From Desulfocapsaceae bacterium (GTDB lineage Bacteria > Desulfobacterota > Desulfobulbia > Desulfobulbales > Desulfocapsaceae), in the NCBI GenBank assembly GCA_029934775.1, contig JAOZLO010000187.1, positions 1 through 6,049 of the forward strand: a DNA stretch of 6,049 nucleotides, in the 5' to 3' direction. Shown here piece by piece: positions 1-6,047 of the stretch. The translations under genes were made by a program, and so were the position numbers. The number at the start of each line of letters is the position of its first letter. The stretch's first letter is position 1. The notes beneath the pieces are model-generated. The model saw only the letters and a list, made by a program, of their open reading frames with translations. It did not search any database and was not told the origin of the DNA.

Positions 1-407
1 ATCTCATCGAGCATTGCTACCTCTCTTTTATCGAGGTAGTCTTTCCACAATTTATTTTGCTTTTCTTTCAGGCTTGCCAAAATTTGTCGATTTTTGCTTT
101 TATCAATGAGGTTCAGTTGCTCTCTTTTGGTGTGTTCGGTTTTTTCATCAAGTTTTTTTTGAACGGCACGAATAGTATTCTTAACAAAAAGAATTCTGTT
201 CTCGTAATTAATTAGATCCAGAATAGAAATAGTTTCGTTTTGCAGTTGTTCGGATTTTTCTATCAGATTGGCAAGGTGTTTGTTGTTCTCATCCAGCTTA
301 TGCCGGACAATTTTCTGCTGCCGTTTTGCCTCGAATAGACGATCAATGGCTAAATCCTCCAACCGTTTTCTGTACTTAAGGACAGTGTCAAGGTGAAATG
401 GTTTCAT
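1..407 (-). CDS. fliJ: FliJ, flagellar export chaperone / ATPase stalk protein (3' end cut by window)
   Basis: The minus strand from the ATG at 407 to the window edge is one open frame of 135 codons plus two bases, with no stop. The product starts MKPFHLDTVLKYRKRLEDLA and is then almost entirely charged, heptad-like helix, which is the look of FliJ: a small two-helix antiparallel coiled coil that sits in the centre of the FliI hexamer like the gamma subunit of F1 and helps open the FlhA export gate. The last visible residues, KREVAMLDE, match the usual FliJ C-terminal region, so probably only about 10-20 residues are missing (family length is near 145-150). Position after fliI fits the standard fliHIJ order, but the 253-base gap in front is unusual. 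The start is chosen because the frame upstream has no ATG before a TGA stop and this start gives a typical N-terminus. No clear Shine-Dalgarno is visible before it. Sequence identity in FliJ is always low, so the call rests on length, coiled-coil character and position. Confidence 0.88.
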   Translation of the reverse strand, partial: MKPFHLDTVLKYRKRLEDLAIDRLFEAKRQQKIVRHKLDENNKHLANLIEKSEQLQNETISILDLINYENRILFVKNTIRAVQKKLDEKTEHTKREQLNLIDKSKNRQILASLKEKQNKLWKDYLDKREVAMLDE

Positions 408-660
408 AAAAATTAGGTGTCTTATTGCAGGTGGCCTGGTTTTTGCGGAAAACAGGCAATTAATTTCAAATCAAAATGTTAGGCATTTCCGCCAAGGCAC
501 CTGGACCACCCCAGAGTCGTACTGCAAAGAGTCACGTTTATCGGGGTTTATATGAAAGTCATACATTCTGCTTGCTATATAACTTTCATGCTTTGTTGTG
601 AAATTCATTTCATGGGTGTTAGACAGCTAGGAACCTGAATACAGGTGGATTGAAAAAAAG
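408..660. other. 253-base fliI-fliJ intergenic region without a recognised gene
   Basis: fliJ normally follows fliI within a few bases, so this spacer is unexpected. It contains a T-run right after the fliI stop (652-659 on the minus strand), a 5-base-pair hairpin ACCTG/CAGGT (636-649), a longer inverted repeat at 551-590, a G/C-rich stretch at 481-515 with several short pairable segments, and a 45-codon minus-strand open frame (471-608) lacking a ribosome binding site. I see no good intrinsic terminator on the minus strand, because none of the stems is followed by a T-run. I also see no tRNA, no riboswitch class I recognise and no confident promoter. It may be a leader for fliJ and downstream genes, a decayed insertion, or simple drift. 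Confidence 0.7.
551..590. repeat. Inverted repeat forming a 12-base-pair hairpin
   Basis: The arms TATGAAAGTCATA (551-563) and TATAACTTTCATG (578-590) pair over 12 bases in minus-strand RNA: 11 Watson-Crick pairs plus one G-U. The loop is 14 bases. The innermost eight-base block, ATGAAAGT/ACTTTCAT, is perfect. It lies in the middle of the fliI-fliJ spacer. It is not followed by a T-run in either direction, so it does not look like an intrinsic terminator. An RNA processing or stabilising element, or a regulator's binding dyad, are both possible. Confidence 0.5.
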
Positions 661-2016
661 TTAAGGTGCATCAGTTTCACGTCTATTTTTTTTCAGAGGT
701 GCCTCATCTCTTCTGTCACTTAGAAGGTTTCCTAACTGTTTGAGAGATTCCTGTAGTGTCGTTGTTTCATCATAACTCTGTTTCAAAAAGTCATTTATCA
801 AATCAATTTTGCTAATCGCATAATCTATTTTCGGATTGGATCCTTTTGCATAGGCACCAATATTGACAAGGTCTTCAGCTTCTGCATATGTGGCAAGAAC
901 CCCTCTTGCTTTCCCTGCGAGTTCCAGGTGCCGGGAGGGGATGATATTCCGCATTACACGGCTTGTTGAATTGACAACATCTATTGCAGGAAAATGATTT
1001 TTGGCAGCGAGGATTCTGGACAAGACGATGTGACCGTCGAGAATAGAGCGAACTGAGTCTGCGACAGGTTCCGTGAGATCATCACCGTCAACCAACACAG
1101 TATAAAGTCCGGTAATTGCACCTCTGTTTTTGAATCTTCCTGCTCTTTCCAGCAGTTTTGGCAGAGTTGCAAAAACTGAAGGTGTGTATCCTTTAGTTGT
1201 GGGCGGTTCACCAATTGCCAGTCCAATCTCCCGCATTGCCATTGCAAAACGAGTGACGGAATCCATCATAAGGAGCACATTTTTTCCCTGGTTACTGAAA
1301 AATTCGGCTATGGTTGTCGCTACAAACGCACCACGCATACGCAGCAAAGGTGATTGATCAGAAGTTACAACAATAATAACCGAGCGTGCGAGGCCGTCCT
1401 TTCCCAAATCTCTTTCGATAAATTCTCTAACTTCTCTGCCTCTCTCACCAATAAGCGCTATTACATTAATATCGGCTTTGGCATACTTTGCCATCATTCC
1501 CAATAATATGCTTTTGCCAATACCTGAACCCGCCATAATTCCCATCCGCTGCCCCATTCCGCAGGTAATGAGACCATTTATTGCCCGAATGCCAAGATCG
1601 AGAGTTTGAGTAATATTTTGTCGTTCCAGCGGGCCGGGAGGAAGGGCGTAGAGATCCATTTTTTCTTTAAGGATTGGAGGGGGCAAGCCATCCTGGGGTT
1701 GTTCCATTGCATCTATGACTCTGCCAAGCAGGTTACTGCCTACCTTGATCGTGGCGCTGTTTCTTACTACACGGATAAGACTTCCCGGACCGAGACCACG
1801 TAAATCACCGAGTGGCATAAGTAGGGCTTTGCCTTCCTTGAAGCCTACGATTTCTGCAAAGATATTATCTCCGCCATCCACAGGAGTGAGCTGGCATAGA
1901 GAACCTATGGATGCATGGGGACAATACCCTTCTACAACCAGTCCGACAATGCGGGTTATTTTTCCCCAAATTTTAATAGTTTCAAGGTTTTTTATATGTG
2001 AAGCATCTAATGGCAT
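661..2016 (-). CDS. fliI: FliI, ATPase of the flagellar type III export apparatus
   Basis: 451 residues, the usual FliI length. FliI is a cytoplasmic ATPase related to the F1 beta subunit; it forms a hexamer under the export gate and couples ATP hydrolysis to unfolding and delivery of rod, hook and filament subunits. Visible features are the N-terminal beta-barrel domain (about 15-95), the Walker A loop AGSGIGKS at 162-169, the GERGREV segment at 190-196 whose Glu is the expected catalytic base, the Walker B strand NVLLMMD at 246-252, the conserved stretch MREIGLAIGEPP (261-272), and the C-terminal helical domain from about 345. The substrate-binding signature DLGIRAINGL (140-149) is also typical. 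The flagellar rather than virulence (SctN) assignment rests on the flanking fliG, fliH and fliJ. It begins 25 bases after the fliH stop; the interval holds a small dyad and no obvious Shine-Dalgarno, so translation may depend on ribosomes arriving from fliH. The C-terminus is basic and ends shortly after a predicted helix. Confidence 0.98.
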   Translation of the reverse strand: MPLDASHIKNLETIKIWGKITRIVGLVVEGYCPHASIGSLCQLTPVDGGDNIFAEIVGFKEGKALLMPLGDLRGLGPGSLIRVVRNSATIKVGSNLLGRVIDAMEQPQDGLPPPILKEKMDLYALPPGPLERQNITQTLDLGIRAINGLITCGMGQRMGIMAGSGIGKSILLGMMAKYAKADINVIALIGERGREVREFIERDLGKDGLARSVIIVVTSDQSPLLRMRGAFVATTIAEFFSNQGKNVLLMMDSVTRFAMAMREIGLAIGEPPTTKGYTPSVFATLPKLLERAGRFKNRGAITGLYTVLVDGDDLTEPVADSVRSILDGHIVLSRILAAKNHFPAIDVVNSTSRVMRNIIPSRHLELAGKARGVLATYAEAEDLVNIGAYAKGSNPKIDYAISKIDLINDFLKQSYDETTTLQESLKQLGNLLSDRRDEAPLKKNRRETDAP

Positions 2017-2020
2017 GATA

Positions 2021-2034
2021 TCGGTTCTAACCGA
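2021..2034 (-). promoter_or_regulatory. Small dyad occupying the fliI translation initiation region
   Basis: On the minus strand TCGGTT-AG-AACCGA is a perfect six-base inverted repeat. As RNA it would fold as a five-pair stem with a four-base loop (UAGA). Only four bases separate it from the fliI ATG at 2016, so it covers the position where a Shine-Dalgarno is expected, and no AGGAG-like sequence is present between fliH and fliI. A role in coupling fliI translation to fliH is an inference. Confidence 0.4.
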
Positions 2035-2041
2035 ACAGTTT

Positions 2042-2842
2042 CTATTCTTTCATTTTTAATTCTTCCTGAATTACATCAAACTGACTTGCAATTGTAGCAT
2101 CAATAGTGCAGTTGTCTGATTCAATTTTTGCTCCACCTTTTTCAACTGTAGCATCTTTTTTGATCACTATGTTGCTCAGACCGCTCAGTCCGGCAATGAG
2201 GTCATGAGATTTTTCGACTACGATGTCATAATCGCCTGGGTTGAGATAGATATAAAACTCTTCAGACCTAACTGCACGTTGTAGCGCTTCATCTATGGTT
2301 GCAATAATAGTACTGTTATCATTCCGTACTGACCTTCTGACAATTCTTTCAGCGATTGTAAGAGCAAAATCTTGAATCTCTCGGCTACTGTTAGTGATGA
2401 TAACTTCCCTGACAGTATCAAGTTGTTGACATGTGGTAAGGAGAGATTTTGTTGCAGAACCGTAATCGTCTTCAGCTTTTTCAACTCCACTTTGAAGTCC
2501 GGCTTCATACGCTTCTTTGAGCTTTTTCTTCATCTCTGAGATTTCAACATATTTAGCAGGGTCCGGTGCTTCACTGGAAGATTCTGTCTCCCCTGTTTTA
2601 TCATGAGTCTGGTCGGAATCCGATTTCTGCTCTTCACCTTTCAGGGCCTCACCTGAGGCCTCTTCTTTGGGTAGTTGAGACAGTTTTAATGTATTCTTTT
2701 CCAGTTGTTTTTCAGTCTGGAACTGATCGACTCGGTCATCTTTCACTGAGGCTTTCCAGCCAGAAGTTTTTTCCGGACCGATTTTGAAAATTCCTTCAGG
2801 CTGAAAAGAATCTGAATGCTTGAAATATTTAGACAAGCTCAT
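2042..2842 (-). CDS. fliH: FliH, regulator of the flagellar export ATPase
   Basis: 266 residues from the ATG at 2842. FliH is a stator-like dimer that binds FliI, holds it inactive in the cytoplasm and anchors it to the C-ring; it is the counterpart of SctL and of the F/V-ATPase peripheral stalk. The N-terminus MSLSKYFK is followed by a long hydrophilic, Glu/Lys/Ser-rich linker (about 35-97), then a helix with an AxxxGxxxG-like pattern (A114..G119, in AYEAGLQSG) and the conserved C-terminal domain: FALTIAERIVRRSV (159-172), the YIYLNPGDY strand (197-205) and VEKGGAKIESDNCTIDA (233-249), which matches the family ending with its Gly-Gly turn and IDA motif. The open frame extends upstream to a TTG at 2884 and ATG at 2881, but the 2842 ATG is preferred because a GGAGG lies five bases before it and the resulting N-terminus is sensible. 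It overlaps the fliG end by 14 bases, implying translational coupling. Confidence 0.95.
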   Translation of the reverse strand: MSLSKYFKHSDSFQPEGIFKIGPEKTSGWKASVKDDRVDQFQTEKQLEKNTLKLSQLPKEEASGEALKGEEQKSDSDQTHDKTGETESSSEAPDPAKYVEISEMKKKLKEAYEAGLQSGVEKAEDDYGSATKSLLTTCQQLDTVREVIITNSSREIQDFALTIAERIVRRSVRNDNSTIIATIDEALQRAVRSEEFYIYLNPGDYDIVVEKSHDLIAGLSGLSNIVIKKDATVEKGGAKIESDNCTIDATIASQFDVIQEELKMKE

Positions 2843-3833
2843 CACCGCCTCCGGATCCGATGACAATTTTCCCTGCTTCATCAAGTTTCATGGCAATCTG
2901 AACAATAGATTGTTGCATGAGTTCAACTTCAGAAAGACGTACCGGACCCATAGCTTCAAGGTCATCTCTGATCATTTCTGCCGCACGGATAGACATGTTT
3001 GTAAAAATCTTTTCTTTCATCTGTTCAGAAGCAATTTTGAGTGCCATAGTGAGAGAATCATTGTTAACTTCTCTTAGAATCATTTGAAGTGATCTACCAT
3101 CCAGAGCGACAAGATTTTCAAAAGTGAACATTCTTTTCCTGATCTCTTCCGCCATTTCAAGGTCGGTTTCTTCCATTGTTTCAAGAATCTCAACATCAAG
3201 ATTGTTTCTGATGTGGTTGAGGATACCAACGACAGCATCAATGCCACCTAACTCTTTGTGTGTTTTACCCGAAACCAAACCAATCTCACGATTTAGAGCA
3301 TCTTCTATCCTACTTATAACTTCTGGAGAAACCTTTTCTATTTTTGAAATACGGTATGTCACATCTGTCCGTAGGTACTCAGGAAGGTGAGAGAGTATTT
3401 CACTGGCATGTTCAACATGCTGGGTGGAAAGAACGAGGGCTACGGTTTGTGGATGTTCGTGTTCAAGCAGACCGGCCACAATGCCAGGAGCCATTAAAGA
3501 TATGGTTTCTAAGGATTTTGATTCCGTGGTTGAGACAAATTGATCCATCAGGAAATCAGAACGTTGTTCCCCTTGAGTGGCTGCTATTGCCTTCTTTGCG
3601 AATTCTTCCCCTTTTACAAACAGCCCTGCAAAGATGTCTTGAGATTCATGAAAGTTTGCAAAAACTTTCTCTTTGATATTTATCGGAATATGATCTATCA
3701 AACCCATTGTTCTGGTCACTTGTCCCACTTCTTCGTCGGACAATTCATCAAATATTTTTGATGCCGCTTCTTCACCAAGACAGATAAGTAAAACAGCGAC
3801 TTTATTGAGCCCTGTTAATGTCTCTATTGCCAT
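2829..3833 (-). CDS. fliG: FliG, flagellar rotor/switch protein
   Basis: 334 residues, the standard length. FliG is the rotor protein that sits on the cytoplasmic face of the MS ring, binds FliF by its N-terminal domain and FliM by its middle and C-terminal domains, and exchanges torque with the stator (MotA or equivalent). The order seen is the N-terminal domain with KVAVLLICLGEEAASKIF (11-28), the middle domain with the EHPQ FliM-binding motif at 126-129 followed by TVALVLS, the MFTF hinge at 235-238, and the C-terminal torque domain. In that domain the charged torque residues appear conserved by alignment from memory to E. coli: K266, R283, D290, D291 and R299. The ending IVIGSGGGDELV resembles the E. 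coli ending. The start is supported by AGGAAGGG located inside the fliF end, six bases before the ATG. It begins three bases after the fliF stop and its end overlaps fliH, so the fliF-fliG-fliH block is tightly coupled. Nothing is missing. Confidence 0.98.
   Translation of the reverse strand: MAIETLTGLNKVAVLLICLGEEAASKIFDELSDEEVGQVTRTMGLIDHIPINIKEKVFANFHESQDIFAGLFVKGEEFAKKAIAATQGEQRSDFLMDQFVSTTESKSLETISLMAPGIVAGLLEHEHPQTVALVLSTQHVEHASEILSHLPEYLRTDVTYRISKIEKVSPEVISRIEDALNREIGLVSGKTHKELGGIDAVVGILNHIRNNLDVEILETMEETDLEMAEEIRKRMFTFENLVALDGRSLQMILREVNNDSLTMALKIASEQMKEKIFTNMSIRAAEMIRDDLEAMGPVRLSEVELMQQSIVQIAMKLDEAGKIVIGSGGGDELV
2848..2852 (-). promoter_or_regulatory. Shine-Dalgarno that fixes the fliH start
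   Basis: GGAGG on the minus strand, five bases before the ATG at 2842 (CGGTG between). It lies inside the last Gly codons of fliG. It argues against the longer fliH form starting at 2881 or 2884, neither of which has comparable spacing to a purine-rich site. Confidence 0.75.
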
Positions 3834-3836
3834 CAG

Positions 3837-5456
3837 TTACCCTTCCTGTATCCAGTTTTTTACGATAAAAGTAGTGGGTATATGATTGTGGAGTACCTCT
3901 TTTTTAAGCGTTGTAATTGCATCATCTACCGGTGGAAGAGGGATCATTTCTTCTTCTTGAATTTTGCTCTGTTCTTTTTCGAGTTGTTCCACTGTTTTGT
4001 TATGTTTCTGCACTTCGCCCCTCATGGTATTTATTATTGGCCTTACCAGTAGAAAATAAATCAGTATAGCTCCTAGAAGTATTAAACCATATTTTATAAA
4101 AGGAATATATTGGTAAATTAGACGTGGTGTAAGTTTTTCAGGTTCAACTAAAGTTGTGTCCGTGTCGATAAATGGCATTGATAATACGTTGATCATATCA
4201 CCACGTTCCTGCACAATACCTATTGCCGTACCGACCATGCTTTCGATGGACTTTAGTTCCTCCGGCGTCAGGGGGGTGGTAGATACAGGTTTGCCTTCTT
4301 CGTCGATCAACATACGGTCAGCAACCAGCACGGAGACAGAGAGATTGAGAATGTTGCCAACTGGAATAATGATCTTACTGACAGTCTTGCTAATTTCATA
4401 GTTGGTTATTCTCGAATTACTACTTTTAGGCGGAGTTGAATCGCTCTGTCCCTGGAAATTTCCATCAAGATTCGACTGTACACCAGGAATTCCACCTGTT
4501 GTTTGTGTGCCACTGCTCTCCTGGTTCAATTGCTCGCTTCTAATTACAGGCTCATCAGCGTCGAAAAGTTCTTCTGTTTTTTCAATCTTGGAAAAATCAA
4601 GTGCCGCAGTAACTCTGACTATTGCGCGATCTTCACCCATTGTTTTATCGAGGAGATCTTGAGCACGTATTTCTAATCTATGCTCGACTTCCTGCTGGTA
4701 GGCTAGCATATCAAGAGACATCAGATTACTTTTGTTAGATTTTTCCTGGCTCTCCAGCACCATCCCATTGGAGTTAATCACTTTGACATCAGTGGGTTCA
4801 AGTCCTGTAACTGATCCGGCAACAAGGTGGATAATGCCCTGAACCTGGCTTGGGTCTAGTTCCTTTCCGGGAGTCAGGGTGATAATCACTGAGGCCTTGG
4901 CTTTTTTTTGTTGATTTTTGAATAGTCTCTTTTCAGGAAGTGCAAGGTGAACTCGAGTTGACTCGACAGGCGCAAGTGAGGTAATTGTCCGGGCTAGTTC
5001 GCCTTGGAGTGCTCTGGTATGATTGACCTTTTGGACGAAATCAGTGAGAGCAAAACTCTGTTTGTCAAATATCTCAAATCCCACTCCGCCGCCCCTTGGA
5101 AGACTATTGCCTGCGAGATCCAGCCTTGTCTGGTAAATCTGATCAGCTGAGACCCAAATGTCACGGCCACCATTCTTTAATGAATATGGTACTTTTTGCG
5201 TTTTCAGCCAGTTCGTTATCGATGAGGCGTCATTTGTGGGAAGGTTGGCATAAAGGAGTTGATGATCTGCTGTCCTCGCCTGAAAAATCAAAAAACAAAA
5301 AAGCAGTATTGATGCGAGCAGCACAACTCCCGTTGCGATCTTTCTCGATGCAGGCCAATCCTGAAAAAGTTTGAAAAGATTCTTTCGTTCAGGTTGAACC
5401 ACTGGAGGCTCAGGTGTTTCTGCTGGCGCGGGAACAATTTGTTCTTCAGCTTCCAT
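3837..5456 (-). CDS. fliF: FliF, flagellar MS-ring protein
   Basis: 539 residues, within the family range. FliF is an inner membrane protein whose copies assemble into the MS ring, the base on which rotor, export gate and rod are built. A Pro/Glu-rich cytoplasmic N-terminus (1-25) leads to membrane segment 1 (about 40-59, GVVLLASILLFCFLIF). The periplasmic part then carries the ring-building motifs: LLYANLP (67-73), the GVGFEIFDK loop (124-132), RALQGELARTI (148-158) and VHLALPE (169-175) as in secretin-ring/EscJ-like domains. The family motif GGIPGVQSNL (321-330) precedes a Ser/Gly-rich loop and NYEISKTV (352-359). Membrane segment 2 (about 453-471) is followed by a charged cytoplasmic tail ending VKNWIQEG, where the FliG-binding helices lie. 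The ATG at 5456 is preceded by AGGA with six bases spacing. The 67-base space from fliE is A/T-rich, with a six-pair A/T-only dyad (5468-5484) just before the Shine-Dalgarno. Confidence 0.98.
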   Translation of the reverse strand: MEAEEQIVPAPAETPEPPVVQPERKNLFKLFQDWPASRKIATGVVLLASILLFCFLIFQARTADHQLLYANLPTNDASSITNWLKTQKVPYSLKNGGRDIWVSADQIYQTRLDLAGNSLPRGGGVGFEIFDKQSFALTDFVQKVNHTRALQGELARTITSLAPVESTRVHLALPEKRLFKNQQKKAKASVIITLTPGKELDPSQVQGIIHLVAGSVTGLEPTDVKVINSNGMVLESQEKSNKSNLMSLDMLAYQQEVEHRLEIRAQDLLDKTMGEDRAIVRVTAALDFSKIEKTEELFDADEPVIRSEQLNQESSGTQTTGGIPGVQSNLDGNFQGQSDSTPPKSSNSRITNYEISKTVSKIIIPVGNILNLSVSVLVADRMLIDEEGKPVSTTPLTPEELKSIESMVGTAIGIVQERGDMINVLSMPFIDTDTTLVEPEKLTPRLIYQYIPFIKYGLILLGAILIYFLLVRPIINTMRGEVQKHNKTVEQLEKEQSKIQEEEMIPLPPVDDAITTLKKEVLHNHIPTTFIVKNWIQEG

Positions 5457-5523
5457 GAGTAATCCTGTTTTAAAAAAGTTAAAATATAATATAGAGAGTA
5501 ACAGAGTCCTTTTTACGATATCA

Positions 5524-5823
5524 TCAAATCTGCATTCTCATAATCTCTTCATAGGCGGTCAGTGCTTTGTTACGCATCTGCACCAGCATACGAAGAGAGA
5601 CATCGGCCTCTTCAATAGCAATCATCACTTCATGAAGATGTTTCGCTTCACCGGACATGAGTTTTTCAACAGCCTTGTCTCCGACCAACTGGGCATTATT
5701 TGTGGACTGTATTGTTGAAGATAAAATTTCTCCAAAACCGGACTTGGCGCGACCAACATCACTGATCCCTGTCTGGTTAACGGGAGAAAGAGGGTGAGGT
5801 GTAATTCCATTAGCGATATTCAT
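5524..5823 (-). CDS. fliE: FliE, MS ring-rod adaptor protein
   Basis: 99 residues, a normal FliE size. FliE is the first exported axial component: it joins the FliF/FliP-FliQ-FliR core to the proximal rod in the periplasm and is needed before other rod proteins can be exported. As usual for axial proteins there is no signal peptide. The N-terminal third is variable and polar. The conserved part begins near residue 45 and includes HEVMIAIEEADVSL (64-77) and the diagnostic C-terminal helix RNKALTAYEEIMRMQ (84-98). The ATG at 5823 has an AGGAAA (5831-5836) at suitable distance. It is the first flagellar gene of this transcription unit: flgB and flgC, which often precede fliE, are not in the window. 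A sigma-54 promoter match lies about 100 bases upstream of the start codon. Confidence 0.97.
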   Translation of the reverse strand: MNIANGITPHPLSPVNQTGISDVGRAKSGFGEILSSTIQSTNNAQLVGDKAVEKLMSGEAKHLHEVMIAIEEADVSLRMLVQMRNKALTAYEEIMRMQI

Positions 5824-5920
5824 TAGATTATTTCCTGCTTGGTTAGAAATTGTAACTGTTAGGTTTATAATTATCTGAAATCATATATTTATATCAAGCA
5901 TCAAAAATATTATCCAACTC

Positions 5921-5936
5921 GGCAAGATTAGTACCT
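5921..5936 (-). promoter_or_regulatory. Sigma-54 (RpoN) promoter for the fliE operon
   Basis: The minus strand reads AGGTAC-TAATC-TTGCC, against the consensus TGGCAC-N5-TTGCA. The invariant GG (-25/-24) and GC (-13/-12) are present with exact spacing, and A, C and both T's also match; three positions differ. Counting from the -12 C at 5922, transcription would start near 5910, giving a leader of about 87 bases before fliE. RpoN control of basal-body operons by an enhancer-binding protein of the FleQ/FlrC type is known in many Gram-negative bacteria. Function here is inferred from the match alone. Confidence 0.7.
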
Positions 5937-5993
5937 TGCACTTCTGTCATAAAAAACAAGAAACCAAGGAGTGTATTTTGAAATTAGGCTGTT

Positions 5994-6047
5994 TCATTTA
6001 CTTTCAAGGTACTTATCCAGCGTGACTGAAAGTTTTCCGACTAGTCG
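5994..6047 (-). CDS. Possible C-terminal end of an upstream gene (cut by window edge)
   Basis: From the right edge the minus strand reads 17 codons, RLVGKLSVTLDKYLESK, followed by TGA at 5994-5996. The other two minus frames stop early (one within 3 codons, the other after 11). The peptide would be an amphipathic helix and could be the end of a protein encoded in the same direction, with 170 bases then left for the fliE leader. Seventeen open codons are easily met by chance, and no family can be assigned. No clear terminator follows the stop; there is only a T-run (TTGTTTTTT, about 5951-5959) without a convincing stem. Confidence 0.25.
   Translation of the reverse strand, partial: RLVGKLSVTLDKYLESK

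Noticed and set aside
427..445. CAGG-TGG-CCTG followed by GTTTTT on the plus strand, terminator-like
   Set aside because: The stem is only four pairs, and it is on the strand opposite all genes here.
538..544. CCGATAA on the minus strand, resembling the -10 element of a FliA (sigma-28) promoter before fliJ
   Set aside because: No TAAA-type -35 element is found at the required 14-16 base spacing, and the -10 match alone is too short to support a promoter.
479..624. GTTAGGC (479-485) and GTTAGAC (618-624), similar to integron attC core sites
   Set aside because: Both point the same way, and neither has the inverted RYYYAAC partner with a pairing stem that an attC site needs. No cassette-like gene or integrase is visible.
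552..638. 28-codon plus-strand open frame starting MKVIHSACYI, antisense to the operon
   Set aside because: It is too short, its start lies on a hairpin arm, there is no convincing ribosome binding site, and nothing around it is on the plus strand.
408..660. Cyclic di-GMP (GEMM) or other riboswitch in the fliI-fliJ gap
   Set aside because: Fragments such as CGCAAA and GCAAAG are present, but the conserved GEMM core and its two-helix layout are not found on either strand, and no other class is recognisable by eye.
3406..3420. Palindrome GCATGTT-C-AACATGC inside fliG
   Set aside because: It is explained by the codons for QHVEHA in an ordinary part of FliG and lies far from any promoter; probably coincidence.
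661..5823. Several 60-115 codon open frames on both strands across the fli genes
   Set aside because: They lie wholly inside the strongly conserved fli genes in other frames, have no recognisable domains or ribosome binding sites, and are shadows of the real genes.
5894..5950. 18-codon minus-strand frame MTEVQGTNLAELDNIFDA before fliE
   Set aside because: There is no Shine-Dalgarno, and it contains the sigma-54 promoter, so the main transcript would start inside it. The length is within chance.
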